This document shows positions 39,311-53,701 of a DNA stretch of 64,000 nucleotides, in pieces. Source of the DNA: Auanema rhodensis (taxonomy: Eukaryota; Nematoda; Chromadorea; Rhabditida; Rhabditidae); assembly GCA_964057225.1 (NCBI GenBank), contig OZ059895.1, positions 21,896,688 to 21,960,687 of the forward strand, written 5' to 3'. The notes under the pieces are model-generated. The model made no database searches, was not told the DNA's origin, and worked only from the letters and a program-made list of their open reading frames with translations. Positions within the stretch are counted from its first letter, which is position 1. Each line of letters starts with the position of its first letter. The position numbers and the translations under genes were made by a program.

Positions 39311-41416
39311 CTTTGCCTTGAAAAAAAAAATCTGAAAACATCTACTTTTTGCTAAATTATTTTGAAATTTTTCGAAAAAATTTTTGTCAAAATGTTTTTG
39401 GAAGCAATGTTGTGTGTACATGGAAACTCAACATACACTAATGCATCATTTTTCAAACGATCATAACTAATTTTTGTATTAAGCGTTTCTCAATGTAGTA
39501 TAGTGCATTCGATGCGGATTTTTAAGCTGCGTCGATCTGTGTTATCAGATTTGCGCTAGCTTAAAAATGCACCGAGATATCAACTGATATAAGTTCACAC
39601 TTATATCCTCGATTTTCACCCTGAAGAATTAATTTTTTCGTTGAATAACAATGTCCATCGTCTTCGCCTTAAAAAAAGGAATCTAAAAACATCTACGTTT
39701 CGCTAAATTATTTTGAAATTTTTCGAAAAAATTTTTGTCAAAATGTTTTTGGAAGCAATGTTGAGTGTACATGGAAACTCAACATACACTAATGCATCAT
39801 TTTTCAAACGATCATAACTAATTTTTGTATTAAGCGTTTCTCAATGTAGTATAGTGCATTCGATGCGGATTTTTAAGCTGCGTCGATCTGTGTTATCAGA
39901 TTTGCGCTAGCTTAAAAATGCACCGAGATATCAACTGATATAAGTTCACACTTATATCCTCGATTTTCACCCTGAAGAATTAATTTTTTCGTTGAATAAC
40001 AATGTCCATCGTCTTTGCCTTGAAAAAAGGAATCTAAAAACATCTACTTTTTGCTAAATTATTCTGAAATTTTTTGAAAAAATTTTTGTCAAAATGTTTT
40101 TGGAAGCAATGTTGAGTGTACATGGAAACTCAACATACACTAATGCATCATTTTTCAAACGATCATAACTAATTTTTGTATTAAGCGTTTCTCAATGTAG
40201 TATAGTGCATTCGATGCGGATTTTTAAGCTGCGTCGATCTGTGTTATCAGATTTGCGCTAGCTTAAAAATGCACCGAGATATCAACTGATATAAGTTCAC
40301 ACTTATATCCTCGATTTTCACCCTGAAGAATTAATTTTTTCGTTGAATAACAATGTCCATCGTCTTTGCCTTGAAAAAAGGAATCTAAAAACATCTACTT
40401 TTTGCTAAATTATTCTGAAATTTTTCGAAAAAATTTTTGTCAAAATGTTTTTGGAAGCAATGTTGAGTGTACATGGAAACTCAACATACACTAATGCATC
40501 ATTTTTCAAACGATCATAACTAATTTTTGTATTAAGCGTTTCTCAATGTAGTATAGTGCATTCGATGCGGATTTTTAAGCTGCGTCGATCTGTGTTATCA
40601 GATTTGCGCTAGCTTAAAAATGCACCGAGATATCAACTGATATAAGTTCACACTTATATCCTCGATTTTCACCCTGAAGAATTAATTTTTTCGTTGAATA
40701 ACAATGTCCATCGTCTTTGCCTTGAAAAAAGGAATCTAAAAACATCTACTTTTTGCTAAATTATTCTGAAATTTTTCGAAAAAATTTTTGTCAAAATGTT
40801 TTTGGAAGCAATGTTGAGTGTACATGGAAACTCAACATACACTAATGCATCATTTTTCAAACGATCATAACTAATTTTTGTATTAAGCGTTTCTCAATGT
40901 AGTATAGTGCATTCGATGCGGATTTTTAAGCTGCGTCGATCTGTGTTATCAGATTTGCGCTAGCTTAAAAATGCACCGAGATATCAACTGATATAAGTTC
41001 ACACTTATATCCTCGATTTTCACCCTGAAGAATTAATTTTTTCGTTGAATAACAATGTCCATCGTCTTTGCCTTGAAAAAAGGAATCTAAAAACATCTAC
41101 TTTTTGCTAAATTATTCTGAAATTTTTTGAAAAAATTTTTGTCAAAATGTTTTTGGAAGCAATGTTGAGTGTACATGGAAACTCAACATACACTAATGCA
41201 TCATTTTTCAAACGATCATAACTAATTTTTGTATTAAGCGTTTCTCAATGTAGTATAGTGAATTCGATGCGGATTTTTAAGCTGCGTCGATCTGTGTTAT
41301 CAGATTTGCGCTAGCTTAAAAATGCACCGAGATATCAACTGATATAAGTTCACACTTATATCCTCGATTTTCACCCTGAAGAATTAATTTTTTCGTTGAA
41401 TAACATTGTCCATCGT
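39311..41416. repeat. Six-monomer block, copy 1 (M113-M118)
   Basis: The order is A with ttgtgtgt, C with ccttaaaaaaagg and ctacgtttcgct, B with ttttttgaaa, B, B, B* with ttttttgaaa. These rare variants appear together only here and in the next block, apart from the related A(tg)-Cg-B start of the window. The period is 2106 bp. Confidence 0.9.
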
Positions 41417-43522
41417 CTTTGCCTTGAAAAAAAAAATCTGAAAACATCTACTTTTTGCTAAATTATTTTGAAATTTTTCGAAAAAATTTTTGTCAAAATG
41501 TTTTTGGAAGCAATGTTGTGTGTACATGGAAACTCAACATACACTAATGCATCATTTTTCAAACGATCATAACTAATTTTTGTATTAAGCGTTTCTCAAT
41601 GTAGTATAGTGCATTCGATGCGGATTTTTAAGCTGCGTCGATCTGTGTTATCAGATTTGCGCTAGCTTAAAAATGCACCGAGATATCAACTGATATAAGT
41701 TCACACTTATATCCTCGATTTTCACCCTGAAGAATTAATTTTTTCGTTGAATAACAATGTCCATCGTCTTCGCCTTAAAAAAAGGAATCTAAAAACATCT
41801 ACGTTTCGCTAAATTATTTTGAAATTTTTCGAAAAAATTTTTGTCAAAATGTTTTTGGAAGCAATGTTGAGTGTACATGGAAACTCAACATACACTAATG
41901 CATCATTTTTCAAACGATCATAACTAATTTTTGTATTAAGCGTTTCTCAATGTAGTATAGTGCATTCGATGCGGATTTTTAAGCTGCGTCGATCTGTGTT
42001 ATCAGATTTGCGCTAGCTTAAAAATGCACCGAGATATCAACTGATATAAGTTCACACTTATATCCTCGATTTTCACCCTGAAGAATTAATTTTTTCGTTG
42101 AATAACAATGTCCATCGTCTTTGCCTTGAAAAAAGGAATCTAAAAACATCTACTTTTTGCTAAATTATTCTGAAATTTTTTGAAAAAATTTTTGTCAAAA
42201 TGTTTTTGGAAGCAATGTTGAGTGTACATGGAAACTCAACATACACTAATGCATCATTTTTCAAACGATCATAACTAATTTTTGTATTAAGCGTTTCTCA
42301 ATGTAGTATAGTGCATTCGATGCGGATTTTTAAGCTGCGTCGATCTGTGTTATCAGATTTGCGCTAGCTTAAAAATGCACCGAGATATCAACTGATATAA
42401 GTTCACACTTATATCCTCGATTTTCACCCTGAAGAATTAATTTTTTCGTTGAATAACAATGTCCATCGTCTTTGCCTTGAAAAAAGGAATCTAAAAACAT
42501 CTACTTTTTGCTAAATTATTCTGAAATTTTTCGAAAAAATTTTTGTCAAAATGTTTTTGGAAGCAATGTTGAGTGTACATGGAAACTCAACATACACTAA
42601 TGCATCATTTTTCAAACGATCATAACTAATTTTTGTATTAAGCGTTTCTCAATGTAGTATAGTGCATTCGATGCGGATTTTTAAGCTGCGTCGATCTGTG
42701 TTATCAGATTTGCGCTAGCTTAAAAATGCACCGAGATATCAACTGATATAAGTTCACACTTATATCCTCGATTTTCACCCTGAAGAATTAATTTTTTCGT
42801 TGAATAACAATGTCCATCGTCTTTGCCTTGAAAAAAGGAATCTAAAAACATCTACTTTTTGCTAAATTATTCTGAAATTTTTCGAAAAAATTTTTGTCAA
42901 AATGTTTTTGGAAGCAATGTTGAGTGTACATGGAAACTCAACATACACTAATGCATCATTTTTCAAACGATCATAACTAATTTTTGTATTAAGCGTTTCT
43001 CAATGTAGTATAGTGCATTCGATGCGGATTTTTAAGCTGCGTCGATCTGTGTTATCAGATTTGCGCTAGCTTAAAAATGCACCGAGATATCAACTGATAT
43101 AAGTTCACACTTATATCCTCGATTTTCACCCTGAAGAATTAATTTTTTCGTTGAATAACAATGTCCATCGTCTTTGCCTTGAAAAAAGGAATCTAAAAAC
43201 ATCTACTTTTTGCTAAATTATTCTGAAATTTTTTGAAAAAATTTTTGTCAAAATGTTTTTGGAAGCAATGTTGAGTGTACATGGAAACTCAACATACACT
43301 AATGCATCATTTTTCAAACGATCATAACTAATTTTTGTATTAAGCGTTTCTCAATGTAGTATAGTGCATTCGATGCGGATTTTTAAGCTGCGTCGATCTG
43401 TGTTATCAGATTTGCGCTAGCTTAAAAATGCACCGAGATATCAACTGATATAAGTTCACACTTATATCCTCGATTTTCACCCTGAAGAATTAATTTTTTC
43501 GTTGAATAACAATGTCCATCGT
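41417..43522. repeat. Six-monomer block, copy 2 (M119-M124)
   Basis: Repeats 39311-41416 unit by unit, including ttgtgtgt, ccttaaaa and both ttttttgaaa units. The only difference I saw is that the last B has gcattc where copy 1 has gaattc. This is among the most recent duplications in the window. Confidence 0.9.
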
Positions 43523-44224
43523 CTTCGCCTTGAAAAAAGGAATCTAAAAACATCTACTTTTTGCTGAATTATTTTGAAATTTTTCGAAAAAATTTTTGTC
43601 AAAATGTTTTTGGAAGCAATGTTGAGTGTACATGGAAACTCAACATACACTAATGCATCATTTTTCAAACGATCATAACTAATTTTTGTATTAAGCGTTT
43701 CTCAATGTAGTATAGTGCATTCGATGCGGATTTTTAAGCTGCGTCGATCTGTGTTATCAGATTTGCGCTAGCTTAAAAATGCACCGAGATATCAACTGAT
43801 ATAAGTTCACACTTATATCCTCGATTTTCACCCTGAAGAATTAATTTTTTCGTTGAATAACAATGTCCATCGTCTTCGCCTTGAAAAAAGGAATCTAAAA
43901 ACATCTACTTTTCGCTAAATTATTTTGAAATTTTTCGAAAAAATTTTTGTCAAAATGTTTTTGGAAGCAATGTTGAGTGTACATGGAAACTCAACATACA
44001 CTAATGCATCATTTTTCAAACGATCATAACTAATTTTTGTATTAAGCGTTTCTCAATGTAGTATAGTGCATTCGATGCGGATTTTTAAGCTGCGTCGATC
44101 TGTGTTATCAGATTTGCGCTAGCTTAAAAATGCACCGAGATATCAACTGATATAAGTTCACACTTATATCCTCGATTTTCACCCTGAAGAATTAATTTTT
44201 TCGTTGAATAACAATGTCCATCGT
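43523..44224. repeat. Array 1, M125-M126: D(gctgaatt) then C
   Basis: Two units joining the six-monomer and ten-monomer blocks. M125 carries the gctgaatt change and so opens the spurious minus-strand frame at 43477-43668. The Dg-C pair also occurs at 29132, 35450 and 50543. Confidence 0.75.
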
Positions 44225-47200
44225 CTTCGCCTTGAAAAAAGGAATCTAAAAACATCTACTTTTTGCTAAATTATTTTGAAATTTTTCGAAAAAATTTTTG
44301 TCAAAATGTTTTTGGAAGCAATGTTGAGTGTACATGAAAACTCAACATACACTAATGCATCATTTTTCAAACGATCATAACTAATTTTTGTATTAAGCGT
44401 TTCTCAATGTAGTATAGTGCATTCGATGCGGATTTTTAAGCTGCGTCGATCTGTGTTATCAGATTTGCGCTAGCTTAAAAATGCACCGAGATATCAACTG
44501 ATATAAGTTTACACTTATATCCTCGATTTTCACCCTGAAGAATTAATTTTTTCGTTGAATAACAATGTCCATCGTCTTCGCCTTGAAAAAAGGAATCTAA
44601 AAACATCTACTTTTTGCTAAATTATTCTGAAATTTTTCGAAAAAATTTTTGTCAAAATGTTTTTGGAAGCAATGTTGAGTGTACATGGAAACTCAACATA
44701 CACTAATGCATCATTTTTCAAACGATCATAACTAATTTTTGTATTAAGCGTTTCTCAATGTAGTATAGTGCATTCGATGCGGATTTTTAAGCTGCGTCGA
44801 TCTGTGTTATCAGATTTGCGCTAGCTTAAAAATGCACCGAGATATCAACTGATATAAGTTCACACTTATATCCTCGATTTTCACCCTGAAGAATTAATTT
44901 TTTCGTTGAATAACATTGTCCATCGTCTTTGCCTTGAAAAAAAAAATCTGAAAACATCTACTTTTTGCTAAATTATTTTGAAATTTTTCGAAAAAATTTT
45001 TGTCAAAATGTTTTTGGAAGCAATGTTGAGTGTACATGGAAACTCAACATACACTAATGCATCATTTTTCAAACGATCATAACTAATTTTTGTATTAAGC
45101 GTTTCTCAATGTAGTATAGTGCATTCGATGCGGATTTTTAAGCTGCGTCGATCTGTGTTATCAGATTTGCGCTAGCTTAAAAATGCACCGAGATATCAAC
45201 TGATATAAGTTCACACTTATATCCTCGATTTTCACCCTGAAGAATTAATTTTTTCGTTGAATAACAATGTCCATCGTCTTCGCCTTGAAAAAAGGAATCT
45301 AAAAACATCTACTTTTCGCTAAATTATTTTGAAATTTTTCGAAAAAATTTTTGTCAAAATGTTTTTGGAAGCAATGTTGAGTGTACATGGAAACTCAACA
45401 TACACTAATGCATCATTTTTCAAACGATCATAACTAATTTTTGTATTAAGCGTTTCTCAATGTAGTATAGTGAATTCGATGCGGATTTTCAAGCTGCGTC
45501 GATCTGTGTTATCAGATTTGCGCTAGCTTAAAAATGCACCGAGATATCAACTGATATAAGTTCACACTTATATCCTCGATTTTCACCCTGAAGAATTAAT
45601 TTTTTCGTTGAATAACATTGTCCATCGTCTTTGCCTTGAAAAAAAAAATCTGAAAACATCTACTTTTTGCTAAATTATTTTGAAATTTTTCGAAAAAATT
45701 TTTGTCAAAATGTTTTTGGAAGCAATGTTGAGTGTACATGGAAACTCAACATACACTAATGCATCATTTTTCAAACGATCATAACTAATTTTTGTATTAA
45801 GCGTTTCTCAATGTAGTATAGTGCATTCGATGCGGATTTTTAAGCTGCGTCGATCTGTGTTATCAGATTTGCGCTAGCTTAAAAATGCACCGAGATATCA
45901 ACTGATATAAGTTCACACTTATATCCTCGATTTTCACCCTGAAGAATTAATTTTTTCGTTGAATAACAATGTCCATCGTCTTTGCCTTGAAAAAAGGAAT
46001 CTAAAAACATCTACTTTTTGCTAAATTATTCTGAAATTTTTCGAAAAAATTTTTGTCAAAATGTTTTTGGAAGCAATGTTGAGTGTACATGGAAACTCAA
46101 CATACACTAATGCATCATTTTTCAAACGATCATAACTAATTTTTGTATTAAGCGTTTCTCAATGTAGTATAGTGCATTCGATGCGGATTTTTAAGCTGCG
46201 TCGATCTGTGTTATCAGATTTGCGCTAGCTTAAAAATGCACCGAGATATCAACTGATATAAGTTCACACTTATATCCTCGATTTTCACCCTGAAGAATTA
46301 ATTTTTTCGTTGAATAACATTGTCCATCGTCTTTGCCTTGAAAAAAAAAATCTGAAAACATCTACTTTTTGCTAAATTATTTTGAAATTTTTCGAAAAAA
46401 TTTTTGTCAAAATGTTTTTGGAAGCAATGTTGAGTGTACATGGAAACTCAACATACACTAATGCATCATTTTTCAAACGATCATAACTAATTTTTGTATT
46501 AAGCGTTTCTCAATGTAGTATAGTGAATTCGATGCGGATTTTTAAGCTGCGTCGATCTGTGTTATCAGATTTGCGCTAGCTTAAAAATGCACCGAGATAT
46601 CAACTGATATAAGTTCACACTTATATCCTCGATTTTCACCCTGAAGAATTAATTTTTTCGTTGAATAACATTGTCCATCGTCTTTGCCTTGAAAAAAAAA
46701 ATCTGAAAACATCTACTTTTTGCTAAATTATTTTGAAATTTTTCGAAAAAATTTTTGTCAAAATGTTTTTGGAAGCAATGTTGAGTGTACATGGAAACTC
46801 AACATACACTAATGCATCATTTTTCAAACGATCATAACTAATTTTTGTATTAAGCGTTTCTCAATGTAGTATAGTGCATTCGATGCGGATTTTTAAGCTG
46901 CGTCGATCTGTGTTATCAGATTTGCGCTAGCTTAAAAATGCACCGAGATATCAACTGATATAAGTTCACACTTATATCCTCGATTTTCACCCTGAAGAAT
47001 TAATTTTTTCGTTGAATAACAATGTCCATCGTCTTTGCCTTGAAAAAAGGAATCTAAAAACATCTACTTTTTGCTAAATTATTCTGAAATTTTTCGAAAA
47101 AATTTTTGTCAAAATGTTTTTGGAAGCAATGTTGAGTGTACATGGAAACTCAACATACACTAATGCATCATTTTTCAAACGATCATAACTAATTTTTGTA

Positions 47201-47734
47201 TTAAGCGTTTCTCAATGTAGTATAGTGCATTCGATGCGGATTTTTAAGCTGCGTCGATCTGTGTTATCAGATTTGCGCTAGCTTAAAAATGCACCGAGAT
47301 ATCAACTGATATAAGTTCACACTTATATCCTCGATTTTCACCCTGAAGAATTAATTTTTTCGTTGAATAACAATGTCCATCGTCTTTGCCTTGAAAAAAG
47401 GAATCTAAAAACATCTACTTTTTGCTAAATTATTCTGAAATTTTTCGAAAAAATTTTTGTCAAAATGTTTTTGGAAGCAATGTTGAGTGTACATGGAAAC
47501 TCAACATACACTAATGCATCATTTTTCAAACGATCATAACTAATTTTTGTATTAAGCGTTTCTCAATGTAGTATAGTGCATTCGATGCGGATTTTTAAGC
47601 TGCGTCGATCTGTGTTATCAGATTTGCGCTAGCTTAAAAATGCACCGAGATATCAACTGATATAAGTTCACACTTATATCCTCAATTTTCACCCTGAAGA
47701 ATTAATTTTTTCGTTGAATAACAATGTCCATCGT
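44225..47734. repeat. Ten-monomer block (M127-M136), 3510-bp period
   Basis: The order is D(tgaaaactc, gtttacac) E A C*(tttcaag) A B A* A B B. The next block starts with the same order 3510 bp on, and M65-M74 (22463-25972) has the same order 21762 bp (62 units) to the left. That ties two distant parts of the array to one ancestral block. M136 ends with a private ctcaatttt. Confidence 0.85.
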
Positions 47735-50191
47735 CTTCGCCTTGAAAAAAGGAATCTAAAAACATCTACTTTTTGCTAAATTATTTTGAAATTTTTCGAA
47801 AAAATTTTTGTCAAAATGTTTTTGGAAGCAATGTTGAGTGTACATGAAAACTCAACATACACTAATGCATCATTTTTCAAACGATCATAACTAATTTTTG
47901 TATTAAGCGTTTCTCAATGTAGTATAGTGCATTCGATGCGGATTTTTAAGCTGCGTCGATCTGTGTTATCAGATTTGCGCTAGCTTAAAAATGCACCGAG
48001 ATATCAACTGATATAAGTTTACACTTATATCCTCGATTTTCACCCTGAAGAATTAATTTTTTCGTTGAATAACAATGTCCATCGTCTTCGCCTTGAAAAA
48101 AGGAATCTAAAAACATCTACTTTTTGCTAAATTATTCTGAAATTTTTCGAAAAAATTTTTGTCAAAATGTTTTTGGAAGCAATGTTGAGTGTACATGGAA
48201 ACTCAACATACACTAATGCATCATTTTTCAAACGATCATAACTAATTTTTGTATTAAGCGTTTCTCAATGTAGTATAGTGCATTCGATGCGAATTTTTAA
48301 GCTGCGTCGATCTGTGTTATCAGATTTGCGCTAGCTTAAAAATGCACCGAGATATCAACTGATATAAGTTCACACTTATATCCTCGATTTTCACCCTGAA
48401 GAATTAATTTTTTCGTTGAATAACATTGTCCATCGTCTTTGCCTTGAAAAAAAAAATCTGAAAACATCTACTTTTTGCTAAATTATTTTGAAATTTTTCG
48501 AAAAAATTTTTGTCAAAATGTTTTTGGAAGCAATGTTGAGTGTACATGGAAACTCAACATACACTAATGCATCATTTTTCAAACGATCATAACTAATTTT
48601 TGTATTAAGCGTTTCTCAATGTAGTATAGTGCATTCGATGCGGATTTTTAAGCTGCGTCGATCTGTGTTATCAGATTTGCGCTAGCTTAAAAATGCACCG
48701 AGATATCAACTGATATAAGTTCACACTTATATCCTCGATTTTCACCCTGAAGAATTAATTTTTTCGTTGAATAACAATGTCCATCGTCTTCGCCTTGAAA
48801 AAAGGAATCTAAAAACATCTACTTTTCGCTAAATTATTTTGAAATTTTTCGAAAAAATTTTTGTCAAAATGTTTTTGGAAGCAATGTTGAGTGTACATGG
48901 AAACTCAACATACACTAATGCATCATTTTTCAAACGATCATAACTAATTTTTGTATTAAGCGTTTCTCAATGTAGTATAGTGAATTCGATGCGGATTTTC
49001 AAGCTGCGTCGATCTGTGTTATCAGATTTGCGCTAGCTTAAAAATGCACCGAGATATCAACTGATATAAGTTCACACTTATATCCTCGATTTTCACCCTG
49101 AAGAATTAATTTTTTCGTTGAATAACATTGTCCATCGTCTTTGCCTTGAAAAAAAAAATCTGAAAACATCTACTTTTTGCTAAATTATTTTGAAATTTTT
49201 CGAAAAAATTTTTGTCAAAATGTTTTTGGAAGCAATGTTGAGTGTACATGGAAACTCAACATACACTAATGCATCATTTTTCAAACGATCATAACTAATT
49301 TTTGTATTAAGCGTTTCTCAATGTAGTATAGTGCATTCGATGCGGATTTTTAAGCTGCGTCGATCTGTGTTATCAGATTTGCGCTAGCTTAAAAATGCAC
49401 CGAGATATCAACTGATATAAGTTCACACTTATATCCTCGATTTTCACCCTGAAGAATTAATTTTTTCGTTGAATAACAATGTCCATCGTCTTTGCCTTGA
49501 AAAAAGGAATCTAAAAACATCTACTTTTTGCTAAATTATTCTGAAATTTTTCGAAAAAATTTTTGTCAAAATGTTTTTGGAAGCAATGTTGAGTGTACAT
49601 GGAAACTCAACATACACTAATGCATCATTTTTCAAACGATCATAACTAATTTTTGTATTAAGCGTTTCTCAATGTAGTATAGTGCATTCGATGCGGATTT
49701 TTAAGCTGCGTCGATCTGTGTTATCAGATTTGCGCTAGCTTAAAAATGCACCGAGATATCAACTGATATAAGTTCACACTTATATCCTCGATTTTCACCC
49801 TGAAGAATTAATTTTTTCGTTGAATAACAATGTCCATCGTCTTCGCCTTGAAAAAAGGAATCTAAAAACATCTACTTTTCGCTAAATTATTTTGAAATTT
49901 TTCGAAAAAATTTTTGTCAAAATGTTTTTGGAAGCAATGTTGAGTGTACATGGAAACTCAACATACACTAATGCATCATTTTTCAAACGATCATAACTAA
50001 TTTTTGTATTAAGCGTTTCTCAATGTAGTATAGTGAATTCGATGCGGATTTTTAAGCTGCGTCGATCTGTGTTATCAGATTTGCGCTAGCTTAAAAATGC
50101 ACCGAGATATCAACTGATATAAGTTCACACTTATATCCTCGATTTTCACCCTGAAGAATTAATTTTTTCGTTGAATAACAATGTCCATCGT
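47735..50191. repeat. Partial copy of the ten-monomer block (M137-M143)
   Basis: The order is D(tgaaaactc, gtttacac) E A C*(tttcaag) A B C*. The first six units match 44225 onwards, then the order departs (C* instead of A*). M138 has a private gatgcgaattttt just outside dyad II. Confidence 0.8.
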
Positions 50192-50893
50192 CTTCGCCTT
50201 GAAAAAAGGAATCTAAAAACATCTACTTTTTGCTGAATTATTTTGAAATTTTTCGAAAAAATTTTTGTCAAAATGTTTTTGGAAGCAATGTTGAGTGTAC
50301 ATGGAAACTCAACATACACTAATGCATCATTTTTCAAACGATCATAACTAATTTTTGTATTAAGCGTTTCTCAATGTAGTATAGTGCATTCGATGCGGAT
50401 TTTTAAGCTGCGTCGATCTGTGTTATCAGATTTGCGCTAGCTTAAAAATGCACCGAGATATCAACTGATATAAGTTCACACTTATATCCTCGATTTTCAC
50501 CCTGAAGAATTAATTTTTTCGTTGAATAACAATGTCCATCGTCTTCGCCTTGAAAAAAGGAATCTAAAAACATCTACTTTTTGCTGAATTATTTTGAAAT
50601 TTTTCGAAAAAATTTTTGTCAAAATGTTTTTGGAAGCAATGTTGAGTGTACATGGAAACTCAACATACACTAATGCATCATTTTTCAAACGATCATAACT
50701 AATTTTTGTATTAAGCGTTTCTCAATGTAGTATAGTGCATTCGATGCGGATTTTTAAGCTGCGTCGATCTGTGTTATCAGATTTGCGCTAGCTTAAAAAT
50801 GCACCGAGATATCAACTGATATAAGTTCACACTTATATCCTCGATTTTCACCCTGAAGAATTAATTTTTTCGTTGAATAACAATGTCCATCGT
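50192..50893. repeat. Tandem pair of gctgaatt D monomers (M144-M145)
   Basis: Two adjacent, apparently identical D units with gctgaatt, a one-unit duplication. Each opens the same minus-strand 63-codon frame, at 50146-50337 and 50497-50688, exactly 351 bp apart. Confidence 0.8.
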
Positions 50894-53701
50894 CTTCGCC
50901 TTGAAAAAAGGAATCTAAAAACATCTACTTTTCGCTAAATTATTTTGAAATTTTTCGAAAAAATTTTTGTCAAAATGTTTTTGGAAGCAATGTTGAGTGT
51001 ACATGGAAACTCAACATACACTAATGCATCATTTTTCAAACGATCATAACTAATTTTTGTATTAAGCGTTTCTCAATGTAGTATAGTGCATTCGATGCGG
51101 ATTTTTAAGCTGCGTCGATCTGTGTTATCAGATTTGCGCTAGCTTAAAAATGCACCGAGATATCAACTGATATAAGTTCACACTTATATCCTCGATTTTC
51201 ACCCTGAAGAATTAATTTTTTCGTTGAATAACAATGTCCATCGTCTTTGCCTTGAAAAAAGGAATCTAAAAACATCTACTTTTTGCTAAATTATTCTGAA
51301 ATTTTTCGAAAAAATTTTTGTCAAAATGTTTTTGGAAGCAATGTTGAGTGTACATGGAAACTCAACATACACTAATGCATCATTTTTCAAACGATCATAA
51401 CTAATTTTTGTATTAAGCGTTTCTCAATGTAGTATAGTGCATTCGATGCGGATTTTTAAGCTGCGTCGATCTGTGTTATCAGATTTGCGCTAGCTTAAAA
51501 ATGCACCGAGATATCAACTGATATAAGTTCACACTTATATCCTCGATTTTCACCCTGAAGAATTAATTTTTTCGTTGAATAACATTGTCCATCGTCTTTG
51601 CCTTGAAAAAAAAAATCTGAAAACATCTACTTTTTGCTAAATTATTTTGAAATTTTTCGAAAAAATTTTTGTCAAAATGTTTTTGGAAGCAATGTTGAGT
51701 GTACATGGAAACTCAACATACACTAATGCATCATTTTTCAAACGATCATAACTAATTTTTGTATTAAGCGTTTCTCAATGTAGTATAGTGCATTCGATGC
51801 GGATTTTTAAGCTGCGTCGATCTGTGTTATCAGATTTGCGCTAGCTTAAAAATGCACCGAGATATCAACTGATATAAGTTCACACTTATATCCTCGATTT
51901 TCACCCTGAAGAATTAATTTTTTCGTTGAATAACAATGTCCATCGTCTTCGCCTTGAAAAAAGGAATCTAAAAACATCTACTTTTCGCTAAATTATTTTG
52001 AAATTTTTCGAAAAAATTTTTGTCAAAATGTTTTTGGAAGCAATGTTGAGTGTACATGGAAACTCAACATACACTAATGCATCATTTTTCAAACGATCAT
52101 AACTAATTTTTGTATTAAGCGTTTCTCAATGTAGTATAGTGAATTCGATGCGGATTTTTAAGCTGCGTCGATCTGTGTTATCAGATTTGCGCTAGCTTAA
52201 AAATGCACCGAGATATCAACTGATATAAGTTCACACTTATATCCTCGATTTTCACCCTGAAGAATTAATTTTTTCGTTGAATAACAATGTCCATCGTCTT
52301 CGCCTTGAAAAAAGGAATCTAAAAACATCTACTTTTCGCTAAATTATTTTGAAATTTTTCGAAAAAATTTTTGTCAAAATGTTTTTGGAAGCAATGTTGA
52401 GTGTACATGGAAACTCAACATACACTAATGCATCATTTTTCAAACGATCATAACTAATTTTTGTATTAAGCGTTTCTCAATGTAGTATAGTGCATTCGAT
52501 GCGGATTTTTAAGCTGCGTCGATCTGTGTTATCAGATTTGCGCTAGCTTAAAAATGCACCGAGATATCAACTGATATAAGTTCACACTTATATCCTCGAT
52601 TTTCACCCTGAAGAATTAATTTTTTCGTTGAATAACAATGTCCATCGTCTTTGCCTTGAAAAAAGGAATCTAAAAACATCTACTTTTTGCTAAATTATTC
52701 TGAAATTTTTCGAAAAAATTTTTGTCAAAATGTTTTTGGAAGCAATGTTGAGTGTACATGGAAACTCAACATACACTAATGCATCATTTTTCAAACGATC
52801 ATAACTAATTTTTGTATTAAGCGTTTCTCAATGTAGTATAGTGCATTCGATGCGGATTTTTAAGCTGCGTCGATCTGTGTTATCAGATTTGCGCTAGCTT
52901 AAAAATGCACCGAGATATCAACTGATATAAGTTCACACTTATATCCTCGATTTTCACCCTGAAGAATTAATTTTTTCGTTGAATAACATTGTCCATCGTC
53001 TTTGCCTTGAAAAAAAAAATCTGAAAACATCTACTTTTTGCTAAATTATTTTGAAATTTTTCGAAAAAATTTTTGTCAAAATGTTTTTGGAAGCAATGTT
53101 GAGTGTACATGGAAACTCAACATACACTAATGCATCATTTTTCAAACGATCATAACTAATTTTTGTATTAAGCGTTTCTCAATGTAGTATAGTGCATTCG
53201 ATGCGGATTTTTAAGCTGCGTCGATCTGTGTTATCAGATTTGCGCTAGCTTAAAAATGCACCGAGATATCAACTGATATAAGTTCACACTTATATCCTCG
53301 ATTTTCACCCTGAAGAATTAATTTTTTCGTTGAATAACAATGTCCATCGTCTTCGCCTTGAAAAAAGGAATCTAAAAACATCTACTTTTCGCTAAATTAT
53401 TTTGAAATTTTTCGAAAAAATTTTTGTCAAAATGTTTTTGGAAGCAATGTTGAGTGTACATGGAAACTCAACATACACTAATGCATCATTTTTCAAACGA
53501 TCATAACTAATTTTTGTATTAAGCGTTTCTCAATGTAGTATAGTGAATTCGATGCGGATTTTTAAGCTGCGTCGATCTGTGTTATCAGATTTGCGCTAGC
53601 TTAAAAATACACCGAGATATCAACTGATATAAGTTCACACTTATATCCTCGATTTTCACCCTGAAGAATTAATTTTTTCGTTGAATAACAATGTCCATCG
53701 T
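50894..53701. repeat. Four-monomer block C-B-A-C* repeated twice (1404-bp period)
   Basis: M146-M149 (50894-52297) and M150-M153 (52298-53701) have the same order and the same EcoRI-type variant in the fourth unit. M153 has a private G to A (aaaaatacacc), the only difference noticed. Confidence 0.85.

Noticed and set aside
43477-43668. Same 63-codon frame in M125
   Set aside because: Created by the same gctgaatt change in a D unit. Neighbouring units are closed by the ancestral stop.
50146-50688. Two adjacent copies of the 63-codon frame in M144 and M145
   Set aside because: They are a one-unit tandem duplication, 351 bp apart, and not a pair of genes.
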